A stretch of 34,690 bases of DNA. It comes from Clostridia bacterium. Lineage in GTDB: Bacteria; Bacillota; Clostridia; Oscillospirales; CAG-272. The notes below the pieces were generated by a model, which was not told where the DNA came from, did no database searches, and saw nothing but the letters and a program-made list of their open reading frames with translations. The stretch covers positions 1-34,690 of the forward strand of contig JAFTQL010000010.1 in the NCBI GenBank assembly GCA_017462795.1, in the 5' to 3' direction. Within the stretch, counting starts at the first letter, position 1, and each line of letters starts with the position of its first letter. The translations under genes were made by a program, and so were the position numbers. This document shows, in pieces, positions 1 to 7,839 of the stretch.

Positions 1-217
1 CTGTACCTGCGTACTTGGAAGTAATTACCTTGTCGCCTACCTTTACGGTCATAGTGACCTCCTTGCCGTCAACAAGACCGCCGGGGCCTACTGCGATAAC
101 CTCTGCAACCTGAGGCTTCTCCTGCGCGGATGCGGTAAGAATAAGACCGCTCTTGGTCTTCTCCTCCGCCTCCACAAGTTTGACAACAACTCTGTCTGCC
201 AATGGTTTGATTGTCAT
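1..217 (-). CDS. groES: co-chaperonin GroES (5' part; gene runs off the window)
   Basis: This is the 10-kDa co-chaperonin that caps the GroEL cage during ATP-driven protein folding in the cytoplasm. The reverse strand from 217 reads [13 protein letters not shown], the classic GroES opening, followed by a mobile-loop region ([10 protein letters not shown]) and the [11 protein letters not shown] segment of the beta barrel. About 72 codons are visible; the usual length is about 94, so the C-terminus lies outside the window. A GGAGGAAG ribosome binding site (complement of cttcctcc at 222-229) precedes the ATG. A CIRCE operator and a sigma-A promoter lie just upstream, so HrcA control is expected. 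groEL probably follows beyond the edge (inference from the usual groESL order). Confidence 0.96.
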   Translation of the reverse strand, partial: MTIKPLADRVVVKLVEAEEKTKSGLILTASAQEKPQVAEVIAVGPGGLVDGKEVTMTVKVGDKVITSKYAGT

Positions 218-268
218 TTTTTCTTCCTCCTTATAATAAATTATAAATAGACAATTCTTAAATTGCTG

Positions 269-295
269 TTGGCACTCATTAACTCCGAGTGCTAA
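269..295 (-). promoter_or_regulatory. CIRCE operator (HrcA binding site)
   Basis: Inverted repeat TTGGCACTC (269-277), nine-base spacer, GAGTGCTAA (287-295). The established CIRCE consensus is TTAGCACTC-N9-GAGTGCTAA, so only one base differs. It lies between the groES -10 box and the start codon, the normal place for HrcA repression of groESL. Confidence 0.95.
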
Positions 296-306
296 CCTAT
301 ATACAT

Positions 307-334
307 ATTTTACACCATTTTTTTGAAAAATCAA
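307..334 (-). promoter_or_regulatory. sigma-A promoter of groES
   Basis: On the minus strand a -35 TTGATT (329-334) and a -10 TAAAAT (307-312) are separated by 16 bp, directly upstream of the CIRCE element. Position and spacing fit a vegetative promoter repressed by HrcA. Confidence 0.75.
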
Positions 335-437
335 GTGTTTTTTTAATATTTAACATTTATTTAACATTTAAATCACATATGTAGAGTGCTAAATAAAAAA
401 GAGTGTCGGCGAATGCCGAACAAACAGGAGCGAGGGT

Positions 438-1775
438 ATGTCAATGCTTGAACACGTAAATAATTTTTTATCGGGTATGCTTGTACCCGTTCTTCTTGCG
501 CTGTCGGGGATATTTTTTGGTGTGAAGCTGAAATTCTTCCATATACTAAAGCCAATGTCGGTTATAAAGGGCTTGAAGTCGGAGAAAAGCAACGGCGGCA
601 TATCGTCAGCCAAGGCAGTGTCTCTCGCCCTTGCGGGGACACTGGGAGTCGGCAATATAGTCGGTGTATCCTCGGCGATACATCTCGGCGGCTTTGGAGC
701 GGTATTCTGGATGTGGGTCAGCGCCCTGTGCGCCATGCTGCTCAAATACGCGGAGATAGTTCTTGCCATGCGGCACAGAAAAATGAACGCCGACGGCACG
801 CCGCAGGGGTCGGCAATGAACTACATACTGGACTTTTTTGCGTCGTCGGGCTTCAAAAGATTCGGACGGATCGTTGCGTCGGTATTTGCCGCCGCCTTCT
901 TGCTCAATGCCTTTACCATGGGAAGTATGCTACAGACGGGAGCTATAGCGGACGCTCTCCATGGCGTGGTGGGACTGCCGCCCCTTTACACCGGCGCGGT
1001 GCTCGCCACACTCACCCTTTTTATCGCCAGAAGCGGAGCTAAGGGCATAAGCGCGCTTACCAATCTTCTTGTTCCCGTCATGTCCGCAGGCTACATAGTC
1101 ATGTCACTGATAGTCATTATACGCAACGGCTCTGATATCGGTACCGCTTTTCATCAGATATTCACGGGAGCATTCTCGCGGGACGCCGCCATTTCGGGTG
1201 TGGGCGGATACATATTCACGCGTTCGCTGAGATACGGTGTCATGCGCGGTCTTATATCCAACGAGGCGGGCTGCGGCACAGCGCCCACCGCGCATTCGGT
1301 GGCTGACTGCGCTATTCCCGCAAGACAGGGCATGTGGGGCATATTTGAGGTGTTCGCCGACACTATCGTGCTCTGCACCATGACCGCTCTCTGCGTTATA
1401 CTCGAATACGGCGAGGCGGCGCGATTTGGCGGCAATTACATGATGATGACCATTGCGGCGTACTCCGCCGAGCTTGGCAGATACGCATCATATTTTCTCT
1501 GCGCAGCGGTGCTGTGCTTTGGATTTGCCACTGTTATCTGCTGGGCGCATTACGGAATGACCTGCGCGCGGTACTTCAACCCAAGCCACAGAGCCAACAG
1601 AATATTCATTCTTGTATACTGTGCCTGCGTATTCATCGGCTCTTTCATCTCCGCTGATCTCGCCTGGCAGCTTGCCGACCTGTCCATGGGCATCATGACG
1701 GTCATAAATCTGATGATCCTCGTGCTGATGGCAAAGGAGGTCAGGACGGAGACGGAGATCTATCTGGGGAGATAG
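438..1775 (+). CDS. AGCS family sodium:amino-acid (alanine/glycine-type) symporter
   Basis: Predicted inner-membrane carrier that imports alanine, glycine or a related amino acid with sodium. The 445-residue product has about ten hydrophobic segments and the family hallmarks: GTLGVGNIVGVS near residue 70, the FWMWVSA block near 90, and SNEAGCGTAPTAHS near 275. Length matches the family (about 440-480). The ATG at 438 follows AGGAG (426-430) with seven bases between. A small hairpin (TCGGC/GCCGA, 406-419) sits in the leader. The 3' end overlaps the convergent unknown gene by 35 bp and no terminator lies between them. The substrate cannot be fixed from sequence. It may draw on a sodium gradient, to which the Rnf complex in this window could contribute (inference). 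Confidence 0.93.
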   Translation: MSMLEHVNNFLSGMLVPVLLALSGIFFGVKLKFFHILKPMSVIKGLKSEKSNGGISSAKAVSLALAGTLGVGNIVGVSSAIHLGGFGAVFWMWVSALCAMLLKYAEIVLAMRHRKMNADGTPQGSAMNYILDFFASSGFKRFGRIVASVFAAAFLLNAFTMGSMLQTGAIADALHGVVGLPPLYTGAVLATLTLFIARSGAKGISALTNLLVPVMSAGYIVMSLIVIIRNGSDIGTAFHQIFTGAFSRDAAISGVGGYIFTRSLRYGVMRGLISNEAGCGTAPTAHSVADCAIPARQGMWGIFEVFADTIVLCTMTALCVILEYGEAARFGGNYMMMTIAAYSAELGRYASYFLCAAVLCFGFATVICWAHYGMTCARYFNPSHRANRIFILVYCACVFIGSFISADLAWQLADLSMGIMTVINLMILVLMAKEVRTETEIYLGR

Positions 1776-2307
1776 TCAGCCATTTATTTGCATATCGGAT
1801 CGCGTCGTCAACAGAAACAGCCATATCTATTTCAAACAGTGTATCTTGTCCTTTTTCAAGCATTGCTCTCGACAAATTGTGCAAGGCATGGAAGCAAGCA
1901 CACATATATTCCCTCTCCCGATGCTTCAAATGAGTTGAATCCAGCAAGCGAAACAAGCGTGACAATATATCCTTTATCATCCCCGTCACTGCTTTTCTAT
2001 CAGGCGGCTCAATGATCGGCTCACACAAAACCCCCCCTTTGAATTCACCAAGCTTTGCTTGGGAAACTTCCGCGATCATCACGTTCTCTTGACTTTTAAT
2101 GTATGCAATTACCCTGTCAAGCACTTCCTCACATCGGGATCTGGAAATGCCGTTATCGATCAAAGAGATCATTTCGGTCATTATACCTACCGACTGCCGT
2201 ATCTGTTGTCTTCTGCGGCAAGAAATGCGCTTGCACTGCGATATATTCCCTTTTTCGTAATTCGAGACAATATATATCATCTCGCCTATGGTTGAGTATA
2301 AGTTCAT
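1741..2307 (-). CDS. hypothetical protein, helical, no recognised family
   Basis: I do not recognise this 188-residue protein. It begins MNLYSTIGEMIY and ends in a Ser/Pro-rich tail (SPDRSPSPS). Most of it looks alpha-helical, with charged stretches and a Cys/His-containing segment (HLKHREREYMCACFHAL) near the C-terminus, but no clear metal-binding spacing, signal peptide or membrane segment. An in-frame ATG at 2322 would add five residues, but its bases overlap the GGGAG (complement of 2316-2320) that serves as ribosome binding site for the ATG at 2307, so 2307 is preferred. It lies downstream of the isomerase and hprK on the same strand, with a hairpin (2332-2364) in between. Its last 35 bp overlap the AGCS gene tail to tail. 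Confidence 0.6.
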   Translation of the reverse strand: MNLYSTIGEMIYIVSNYEKGNISQCKRISCRRRQQIRQSVGIMTEMISLIDNGISRSRCEEVLDRVIAYIKSQENVMIAEVSQAKLGEFKGGVLCEPIIEPPDRKAVTGMIKDILSRLFRLLDSTHLKHREREYMCACFHALHNLSRAMLEKGQDTLFEIDMAVSVDDAIRYANKWLTISPDRSPSPS

Positions 2308-2331
2308 TACAATATCTCCCATCGATAAGAC

Positions 2332-2364
2332 AAAGCGGACGCGGCTATATGGCGCGCCCGCTTT
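2332..2364. terminator. GC-rich hairpin, possible terminator after the isomerase gene
   Basis: AAAGCGG-a-CGCG (2332-2343) pairs with CGCG-c-CCGCTTT (2353-2364) around a nine-base loop. On the minus strand it is followed by TTTGTCTT, a modest T-rich run, so it could end the hprK-isomerase transcript just before the unknown gene at 2307. It may leak, since the ribosome binding site of that gene begins about 12 bp further on. Confidence 0.5.
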
Positions 2365-2368
2365 TCGG

Positions 2369-2403
2369 TTTACAGTTTACAGTTATGAGCTTGCTTCGCA
2401 AGC
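2369..2403. repeat. direct repeat plus hairpin between the unknown gene and the isomerase
   Basis: Two adjacent copies of TTTACAG (2369-2382) are followed by a perfect hairpin GCTTGC-TTC-GCAAGC (2389-2403). A further short hairpin, AACGA-TAAG-TCGTT (2421-2434), lies at the end of the isomerase gene. It looks like a remnant of a dispersed intergenic repeat, but only one copy is in the window, so that is not shown. Confidence 0.35.
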
Positions 2404-2435
2404 GTTATGATATATTTGACAACGATAAGTCGTTA

Positions 2436-3401
2436 TCAAGCCCAGCTCATTGTTGTGGGCTTTTCTTCCTCGATTATTATGTCCTTAAGGAAGGTAACGG
2501 CCTTTCTCAGACCCTCATCTATGGACATTACGCTGTCCTCGTGCTCAATGGACAGAACCTTATCGTATCCGCAGAGGCGGAGATTGGACACAAGATCTCT
2601 CCAATAGCTTTCGTTGTTGCCATAGCCGACAGTACGGAATACCCACGCGCGCTCAAGCTCCTTGCCGTAATGCTTGGTATCAAGAACACCGTTCTTTGCG
2701 GTGTTGTACTTGTCGATCTTTGTATCCTTTGCGTGTACGTGATAAATAGCGCCTTTAAGCTCGCGGATAGCCGCAACGGGATCGATTCCCTGCCAGATAA
2801 GGTGGGAGGGGTCGAAGTTAGCTCCGATAACATCGCCAACAGCGGCGCGGAGCTTGAGAAGTGTCTCGGGGTTATATACACAGAAGCCGGGGTGCATCTC
2901 AAAAGCTATCTTAACGCCGTGTCTGCGGCAGAACTCGCCCATTTCCTTCCAATAAGGAATTACCTTCTGCTCCCACTGCCAGTTGAGTATTTCAAGATAG
3001 TCCTCGGGCCATGCGCAGGTTACCCAGTTGGGGAGCTTTGCACCCTCGTGGTCGCCGGGACATCCGGAGAAAGTGATAACGGTGTCAACTCCAAGCTTCT
3101 CCGCGAGCTTAACAGCGTTCTTAAAATCCGCGTCGTACTGAGCGGCGATCTCCTTGTTGGGATGGAGGGGGTTTCCGTGAGCGGCAAGAGCGCATATCTC
3201 AACATCGTATTTCTTGAAGGTAGCGACAAATTCATCGTACTTCTTGCTGTCAGCAAGAAGCTCCTCGGGATCGCAATGTGCCTTTCCGGGGTATCCGCCC
3301 GCTCCGATCTCAGCGGTATGTACGCCGAGGCTTGTAAGGATCTTCAGTGTTTCCTCAAGGCTCTTTGAGCCGTAAAGATTTGCGAGAACGCTTAATTTCA
3401 T
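2436..3401 (-). CDS. sugar phosphate isomerase/epimerase (xylose-isomerase-like TIM barrel)
   Basis: Predicted metal-dependent sugar isomerase or epimerase of the AP-endonuclease-2/xylose-isomerase superfamily, 321 residues, cytoplasmic, no signal peptide. The expected metal-ligand pattern is visible in order: a Glu in FEMHPG, an Asp/His pair in FDPSHL, a His in YHVHAKD and a final Glu in SIEHED. Such proteins act on inositols, keto-sugars or hexulose derivatives; the substrate here cannot be told. The ATG at 3401 has GAGAGGAAAC upstream. It lies 53 bp behind hprK on the same strand and is probably co-transcribed, which fits a role in carbon metabolism (inference). A 421-codon open frame on the opposite strand is treated as a shadow. 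Confidence 0.88.
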   Translation of the reverse strand: MKLSVLANLYGSKSLEETLKILTSLGVHTAEIGAGGYPGKAHCDPEELLADSKKYDEFVATFKKYDVEICALAAHGNPLHPNKEIAAQYDADFKNAVKLAEKLGVDTVITFSGCPGDHEGAKLPNWVTCAWPEDYLEILNWQWEQKVIPYWKEMGEFCRRHGVKIAFEMHPGFCVYNPETLLKLRAAVGDVIGANFDPSHLIWQGIDPVAAIRELKGAIYHVHAKDTKIDKYNTAKNGVLDTKHYGKELERAWVFRTVGYGNNESYWRDLVSNLRLCGYDKVLSIEHEDSVMSIDEGLRKAVTFLKDIIIEEEKPTTMSWA

Positions 3402-3454
3402 AATTGTTTCCTCTCTTTATTATTTTAATTATTTTAATTTTTTATTTTGATCTC

Positions 3455-4384
3455 TTATTCAAAATCCTGCTCCATGAGTCTCTTATTGAACTCCTCGGCA
3501 GTATTATAGCCCATCTTCTTCTGACGGTTATTCATGGCGGCTATCTCCAGCACCACCGCAAGGTTTCTGCCCGGATGGACGGGAATGGTTATGGCGGGTA
3601 CATTGATGCCGAGAATATTCTCGTACTGCTCCTCCAGTCCGAAGCGATCGTACATCTTCTCGGGATCCCAGTGCTCAAGATTGATGACAAGGTCTATCCT
3701 CTCCGTTGCCTTTACCGCACCCATACCGAAAAGCCGTCTCACATCAACGATACCGATGCCGCGAAGCTCTATGTAGTATCTTATAAGCTCGGGAGCGCTT
3801 CCCACAAGAGTTTTTGCGGAAACACGCTTGATCTCCACAGCGTCGTCGGCGATAAGTCTGTGTCCTCTTTTTACAAGCTCAATGGCGGTCTCACTCTTAC
3901 CGATACCGCTGTCGCCGAGTATGAGCATACCCTCGCCGTACACCTCAACAAAGCCGCCGTGGCGCGTGATGCGGGGAGCGAGACTGGTATTGAGAGAGGC
4001 AATAAGAGATGCCATAAATTCACTGGTACGTACTGATGTGCTGAGAAGCGGAACGCTGTACTTCTTCGCCGCCTCCACCATTTCATCAAGCTCTTTAAGC
4101 TGTGAGGACAGAATGACCGCCACGGGCTTGATCTTCATAAACTCCTCAAGACGTATCTTGCGGTTTGTGAAGGAAAGCTCAGACAGGTATCTGTGCTCCG
4201 CTCTTCCTATGATCTGTATCCTCTTTGGATTGAACATTTCAACAAATCCCGCGAGAGCGAGTCCGGGTCTGTCCACCTCAGGCGTTGAAATTTTTATTTC
4301 AGCTGCGGAACAGGGCATATGGATGGTCTCCAGCTGAAATTCCTTGATTATGCTTTCAAGAGATATACTGTATTTTGATTGCAT
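3455..4384 (-). CDS. hprK: HPr kinase/phosphorylase
   Basis: Bifunctional enzyme that phosphorylates and dephosphorylates HPr on its regulatory serine, the switch for CcpA-type carbon catabolite control in Firmicutes. The 309-residue product has the N-terminal regulatory domain (about 1-130), the RHGGFVEVYG lead-in, a perfect Walker A GDSGIGKS (157-164) and the family signature ELRGIGIVDV (206-215). Length equals the family norm (about 310). An open frame extends 39 codons further upstream, but the ATG at 4384 has GGAGG eight bases before it and matches the usual N-terminus. The HPr and CcpA genes are not in the window. It leads the isomerase gene in a likely two-gene unit. Confidence 0.96.
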   Translation of the reverse strand: MQSKYSISLESIIKEFQLETIHMPCSAAEIKISTPEVDRPGLALAGFVEMFNPKRIQIIGRAEHRYLSELSFTNRKIRLEEFMKIKPVAVILSSQLKELDEMVEAAKKYSVPLLSTSVRTSEFMASLIASLNTSLAPRITRHGGFVEVYGEGMLILGDSGIGKSETAIELVKRGHRLIADDAVEIKRVSAKTLVGSAPELIRYYIELRGIGIVDVRRLFGMGAVKATERIDLVINLEHWDPEKMYDRFGLEEQYENILGINVPAITIPVHPGRNLAVVLEIAAMNNRQKKMGYNTAEEFNKRLMEQDFE

Positions 4385-4424
4385 GTGTATTCCCTCCTTG
4401 GCGCAAATTTGATCATCTTTTATA

Positions 4425-4430
4425 ATTATA
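4425..4430 (-). promoter_or_regulatory. likely -10 box for hprK
   Basis: TATAAT on the minus strand, about 40 bp before the hprK start codon in an AT-rich gap. No good -35 hexamer is seen at 16-18 bp spacing, so this is tentative. Confidence 0.4.
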
Positions 4431-4538
4431 ACATATTTTCTGTAAAAATGGAAGTCATTTTTTAACATTTGTATAATTTTTTTGTGCGAAGTAAATTCCA
4501 ATATTCGCGGTTTTATTCATAATGTGGTCATAAAGCTA

Positions 4539-4547
4539 TGATATAAT
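4539..4547 (+). promoter_or_regulatory. extended -10 promoter of the lipoprotein operon
   Basis: TGATATAAT is an extended -10 (TGn before TATAAT at 542-547) about 48 bp ahead of the first lipoprotein start. The -35 region is weak, as is common with extended -10 promoters. Confidence 0.6.
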
Positions 4548-4594
4548 AATTATGTATGCGTAAAAACGCAAAACCGTTATGTGAGGTTTATGTT

Positions 4595-5770
4595 ATGAAT
4601 AAAACCATGGTCAAAAGAATTTCCCGACTGCTGTGTCTGTGTCTTGCATTGATCCTTTCTGTTTCCCTGCTTACGGGCTGTCAGTCAAGCAAGCTGAAGC
4701 CAAGCAAGCAGGCGCTTACCGAGGTAGGCAAGGTGGGCGACTATCCGGTTCGTTACGAGGAGCTGGTATTTCTCGCCGAGAATTACAAGACCGACGGCAT
4801 GACCGAGGACGAGCTGTGGGCGCTGATAAACGAAAACATCATCACAAATTACGCCATTCTCACTCTTTGCGATCGCGCGGGCGTGATATATGACGAGAAG
4901 CAGCTTGAGGACGATGTGCAGGCGTACATTGACGACATGATAGCTACGGATTCTCTGACAAAAAAGAATTACCGTGAAACGCTGAGGCAGAACAGCATGA
5001 CCGACCACTATGTAAGGTTCACCGCCGAGGTGGATCTCCGCTACGCAAAGCTTGAGGTGTCTCTCGCTCAAAAGGGAGAGCTACTTACGGACGAGGAGGC
5101 GGTCTGCGAGTACATAGAGGAGAATTTCATACGCACATGGCACTTTATGGTTGCCAACAACGAGGGCGACGACGCAGGTGAGAACCGACTCATTGCGGAG
5201 GATGCGCTTGCGGATCTCAAGGATGGGAAGACCACCATGTACAAGCTTATAGGCGGCAAACACAACGAAGATCTTATGATCTCCATCAACGGCTACACCT
5301 TTGGAAAGGGTTCTATGGAAAGGGCTTATGAGGACGCGGCGTTCGCTCTTGACGTGGACGAATACAGCGAGGTAGTCTCCGCCAAGGGTGAGCTTGCCTC
5401 GGGCGAGTACGTTGACTGCTATTACATTATCCAGCGTCTATCCCTCGACAGCGATTTTATCAAGGAAAATTATGATGAAATGTATGCAAGCTATACAAGC
5501 TCTGTTATCGGCACGATGCTGGAGGAGGTAAAGGCTGAGCTTGAGTTTGTTCCCAACGATTACGCGAGATCACTGAACGTCACCGACCTTGAATCCGTTG
5601 GAATAGGCACGGATGTAACCGCCATCGTTGTCTGGAGCGTTGTTGTCGTTCTCATTATAGCCGCCGTATTCGCGGTCGTTATTATCGTGCGCCATGTCAA
5701 AAACAAGGAAGAGGCGCGCAAGGCTGCAAAGAAGGCGCTTGCCGAAAAGAAAAACGGTGAAAAGCGATGA
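4595..5770 (+). CDS. parvulin/SurA-like lipoprotein with C-terminal membrane anchor
   Basis: Exported protein of 391 residues related to PrsA/SurA-type foldases. A lipoprotein signal ends in LLTGC with the acylated Cys at residue 29. A helical SurA_N-like region follows, then a degenerate parvulin-like segment starting RTWHFMV. Unusually, a strong membrane helix (about 343-365) comes near the C-terminus, followed by a Lys/Arg/Glu-rich cytoplasmic tail, so the protein would be tethered at both ends. The ATG at 4595 has GAGG (4583-4586) upstream; an in-frame ATG at 4556 would put a charged extension before the signal peptide. It shares NYAILxLC and (N/H)xMTDHxxRF patterns with the next gene, so the two are paralogues. 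The stop overlaps the next start (ATGA). Isomerase activity is not assured. Confidence 0.72.
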   Translation: MNKTMVKRISRLLCLCLALILSVSLLTGCQSSKLKPSKQALTEVGKVGDYPVRYEELVFLAENYKTDGMTEDELWALINENIITNYAILTLCDRAGVIYDEKQLEDDVQAYIDDMIATDSLTKKNYRETLRQNSMTDHYVRFTAEVDLRYAKLEVSLAQKGELLTDEEAVCEYIEENFIRTWHFMVANNEGDDAGENRLIAEDALADLKDGKTTMYKLIGGKHNEDLMISINGYTFGKGSMERAYEDAAFALDVDEYSEVVSAKGELASGEYVDCYYIIQRLSLDSDFIKENYDEMYASYTSSVIGTMLEEVKAELEFVPNDYARSLNVTDLESVGIGTDVTAIVVWSVVVVLIIAAVFAVVIIVRHVKNKEEARKAAKKALAEKKNGEKR

Positions 5771-6765
5771 GAGCCGCAAAGCGCCTGCTTGCGCTGATCC
5801 TTTCTCTGTTTGTTTCCATGCTTTCCACCCTCTCGTTTATGGGCTGTGCCTATGAGCCGATAGAGCCCGACGACGAGGATCTCACTGTTGTGGGTCAGGT
5901 GGAGGGCAAGGATGTTTATCTTGAAGAGCTTCGATTTGTTGCCTACACCTACCGCGATATACTCACGGCTCAGTACGGCGAGGATATCTTTGAGGGGGAC
6001 GAGGCGGACAAGTATCTCGACATGCTCCGTGAGCTTGTATACTCAAACATCACCGCAAACTACGCCATCCTGCTTTTATGCGAGGAGGTCAGTATAGAGC
6101 TTGGAAATGCCACCGTGCTCGAAAAGGTAAATGAAACTATTGCCGAATCGGTGGAGGAAATGGGCGGAATGGGAAAATATAAGAAATTTCTCAAAGAAAA
6201 CCACATGACCGACCACTTTTACAGATTCTCCACCGAGATAAGTCTGCTTGAAAACGAGCTTATGTATGTCTATGTGGACGACTTACTGCTTATTGAGGAC
6301 GACGACGAGGAGATATACGATATAATCAAGGACGATTTTATAGTTGTCCGACATATATTTGTGTCCCACACTACCGAGGGTGCGTCCGACAGGATAGAGA
6401 CCGCCAATCAAAGACTTTCAGCAGGTGAGGCGTTTGGTGACGTTATGGCAGACGTGGGCGAGGACACCGACATGACCGAGGAAGGGCTTTTCATACTTGA
6501 GGGCTACATGACACAAGCCTATGAGGATGTGGCTTTCGGACTCAAGGTGGGAGAGCGCTCAGACATCGTTTCCGATGAAAACGGCTATTATATCATCGAG
6601 CGTCTTGAAATGAGCGTTCCCTCTCTTATGATGCAGTTTGATTATCTTAAAGAGCTTTATCAGACCTACACATTTTATTCCATGATAGATGAGGCGCAGG
6701 CAAAGCTCACCTTTGTTCCAAATGAGGCTTGCGAGTCTTATATGAAAGATCCTTTTAACTCATAA
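5767..6765 (+). CDS. parvulin-like (PpiC/PrsA-type) lipoprotein
   Basis: Second foldase-like lipoprotein, 332 residues. The signal peptide ends SFMGC (Cys27). A SurA_N-like helical region (about 40-165) carries NYAILLLC and NHMTDHFYRF, matching its upstream neighbour. The parvulin domain starts at VVRHIFVS (193-200), close to the family's VRHIL motif, and runs to about 290 with GEAFGDVM and an ENGYYIIE segment. It likely helps exported proteins fold at the outer face of the membrane (inference from PrsA). It starts four bases inside the upstream gene, so translation is probably coupled. Unlike its neighbour it has no C-terminal membrane helix. It is very acidic, and its catalytic residues were not checked one by one. 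Confidence 0.75.
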   Translation: MRAAKRLLALILSLFVSMLSTLSFMGCAYEPIEPDDEDLTVVGQVEGKDVYLEELRFVAYTYRDILTAQYGEDIFEGDEADKYLDMLRELVYSNITANYAILLLCEEVSIELGNATVLEKVNETIAESVEEMGGMGKYKKFLKENHMTDHFYRFSTEISLLENELMYVYVDDLLLIEDDDEEIYDIIKDDFIVVRHIFVSHTTEGASDRIETANQRLSAGEAFGDVMADVGEDTDMTEEGLFILEGYMTQAYEDVAFGLKVGERSDIVSDENGYYIIERLEMSVPSLMMQFDYLKELYQTYTFYSMIDEAQAKLTFVPNEACESYMKDPFNS

Positions 6766-6797
6766 CAACAAAATATAATTCTTTTTGTGAGGTAATA

Positions 6798-7781
6798 ATG
6801 AATACACCAAACCGCCATATGCGTTACCGCAGAAGCGTTTACCGAAAAAGAAGAATAAAGATCGCTATTATCGTTTCCCTGTGCGTGCTTGCAGTCCTGG
6901 CGCTCGCCTTTGTGATCATCGGCAATGCCCTTGGCGACAAGGTGGATGAGAACAGAACAAATGACAGTACATCCGAGAGCACAGGCGGTGACACCGCACT
7001 CAAGGATATACGCATGGTCAACGCCTATCCCGTCGCCCTGTCCGAAGACGGGTCTACGCTGGCTACGCGCTTGTCACGCGCGCAAAACAAGGGCTATACC
7101 GACATTTGCTTTGACCTTGACACGGAGGACGGCACATTGCAGTATATCTCCGATATTGCCGTCTCACTTGGCAAGCAGCAGTCCTCACCGCCCGATCTCA
7201 GAAGCCTTGATAATATCGTTGGGCTTTTTGAGGACGACGGTCTTTATTCCATTGGTATCGCGCACATACCCGAATTCGGAAGCGATGACGATCTTGTGCG
7301 CTCAGCCGCTATCGGTTATCACTCAGCGCAGATCTCCGAAGCCCTCAGAGAGGGTGTGGACGATGTGCTGGTCTATGCGGGAGATATTCCCGCGGACAGA
7401 TACGAGGAGCTTATACACCTTGCTCAAGAGGTACACAGGCTGTCTCCCGACGGCGTTGTGGGTATCGCGCTTTCCCCAAGCGTGCTTTCCGACTCCTCAG
7501 ATATTGAAAACAAAGAGCTTATCTATAGGTTGTCTCTCACCTTTGACTACCTTGCCGCCGATCTTTCCGTTATCGGAAATAACAGTGATAACAATAATAC
7601 GAGCGAAGAGATCGATGCGGCTGAATATATCGACGGTGAGCTTGGAAAAATGCTTCTTTACGTGTTGCAATACAAAATGCGTGTGCTTATCCCTTATTCG
7701 GACGATGCCGCGCTGACCGAAAGCATAAGCACGGTCATTGCCAACAGAGACATAAAAAATGTGCAGATAATGCCAAAATAA
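6798..7781 (+). CDS. membrane-anchored protein with TIM-barrel-like (putative glycoside-hydrolase-like) domain
   Basis: Unknown protein of 327 residues. A basic N-terminus (about 1-22) is followed by one hydrophobic helix (about 23-45), then a Ser/Thr/Asp-rich linker, so the bulk should be outside the cell. The first half of the outer domain (GYTDICFDLDTEDGTLQYIS, then DGLYSIGIAHIPEF) resembles the opening of the DUF4015 putative glycoside hydrolase family, in which an Asp-rich strand is followed by an 'xIYxIaRi' strand. The later DEIQFDYIRFP-type motif of that family is not evident; FDYLAADL is the nearest match. It may be a divergent or non-catalytic wall-binding relative (inference). GTGAGGT (6787-6793) is its ribosome binding site, and it follows the lipoproteins by 32 bp. 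Confidence 0.55.
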   Translation: MNTPNRHMRYRRSVYRKRRIKIAIIVSLCVLAVLALAFVIIGNALGDKVDENRTNDSTSESTGGDTALKDIRMVNAYPVALSEDGSTLATRLSRAQNKGYTDICFDLDTEDGTLQYISDIAVSLGKQQSSPPDLRSLDNIVGLFEDDGLYSIGIAHIPEFGSDDDLVRSAAIGYHSAQISEALREGVDDVLVYAGDIPADRYEELIHLAQEVHRLSPDGVVGIALSPSVLSDSSDIENKELIYRLSLTFDYLAADLSVIGNNSDNNNTSEEIDAAEYIDGELGKMLLYVLQYKMRVLIPYSDDAALTESISTVIANRDIKNVQIMPK

Positions 7782-7839
7782 ATTCCAAATGCTCTTTTTA
7801 CAATTGTTATAACTTTTAAGAAAATGACAGGAGAAGATC

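Noticed and set aside
2103-3368. A 421-codon open frame on the plus strand opposite the isomerase gene
   Set aside because: Antisense to a clear TIM-barrel gene with intact metal-ligand motifs; no ribosome binding site or recognisable domain.
4385-4501. N-terminal extension of hprK
   Set aside because: The extra 39 codons cross the promoter and ribosome binding site; the shorter start matches the family length.
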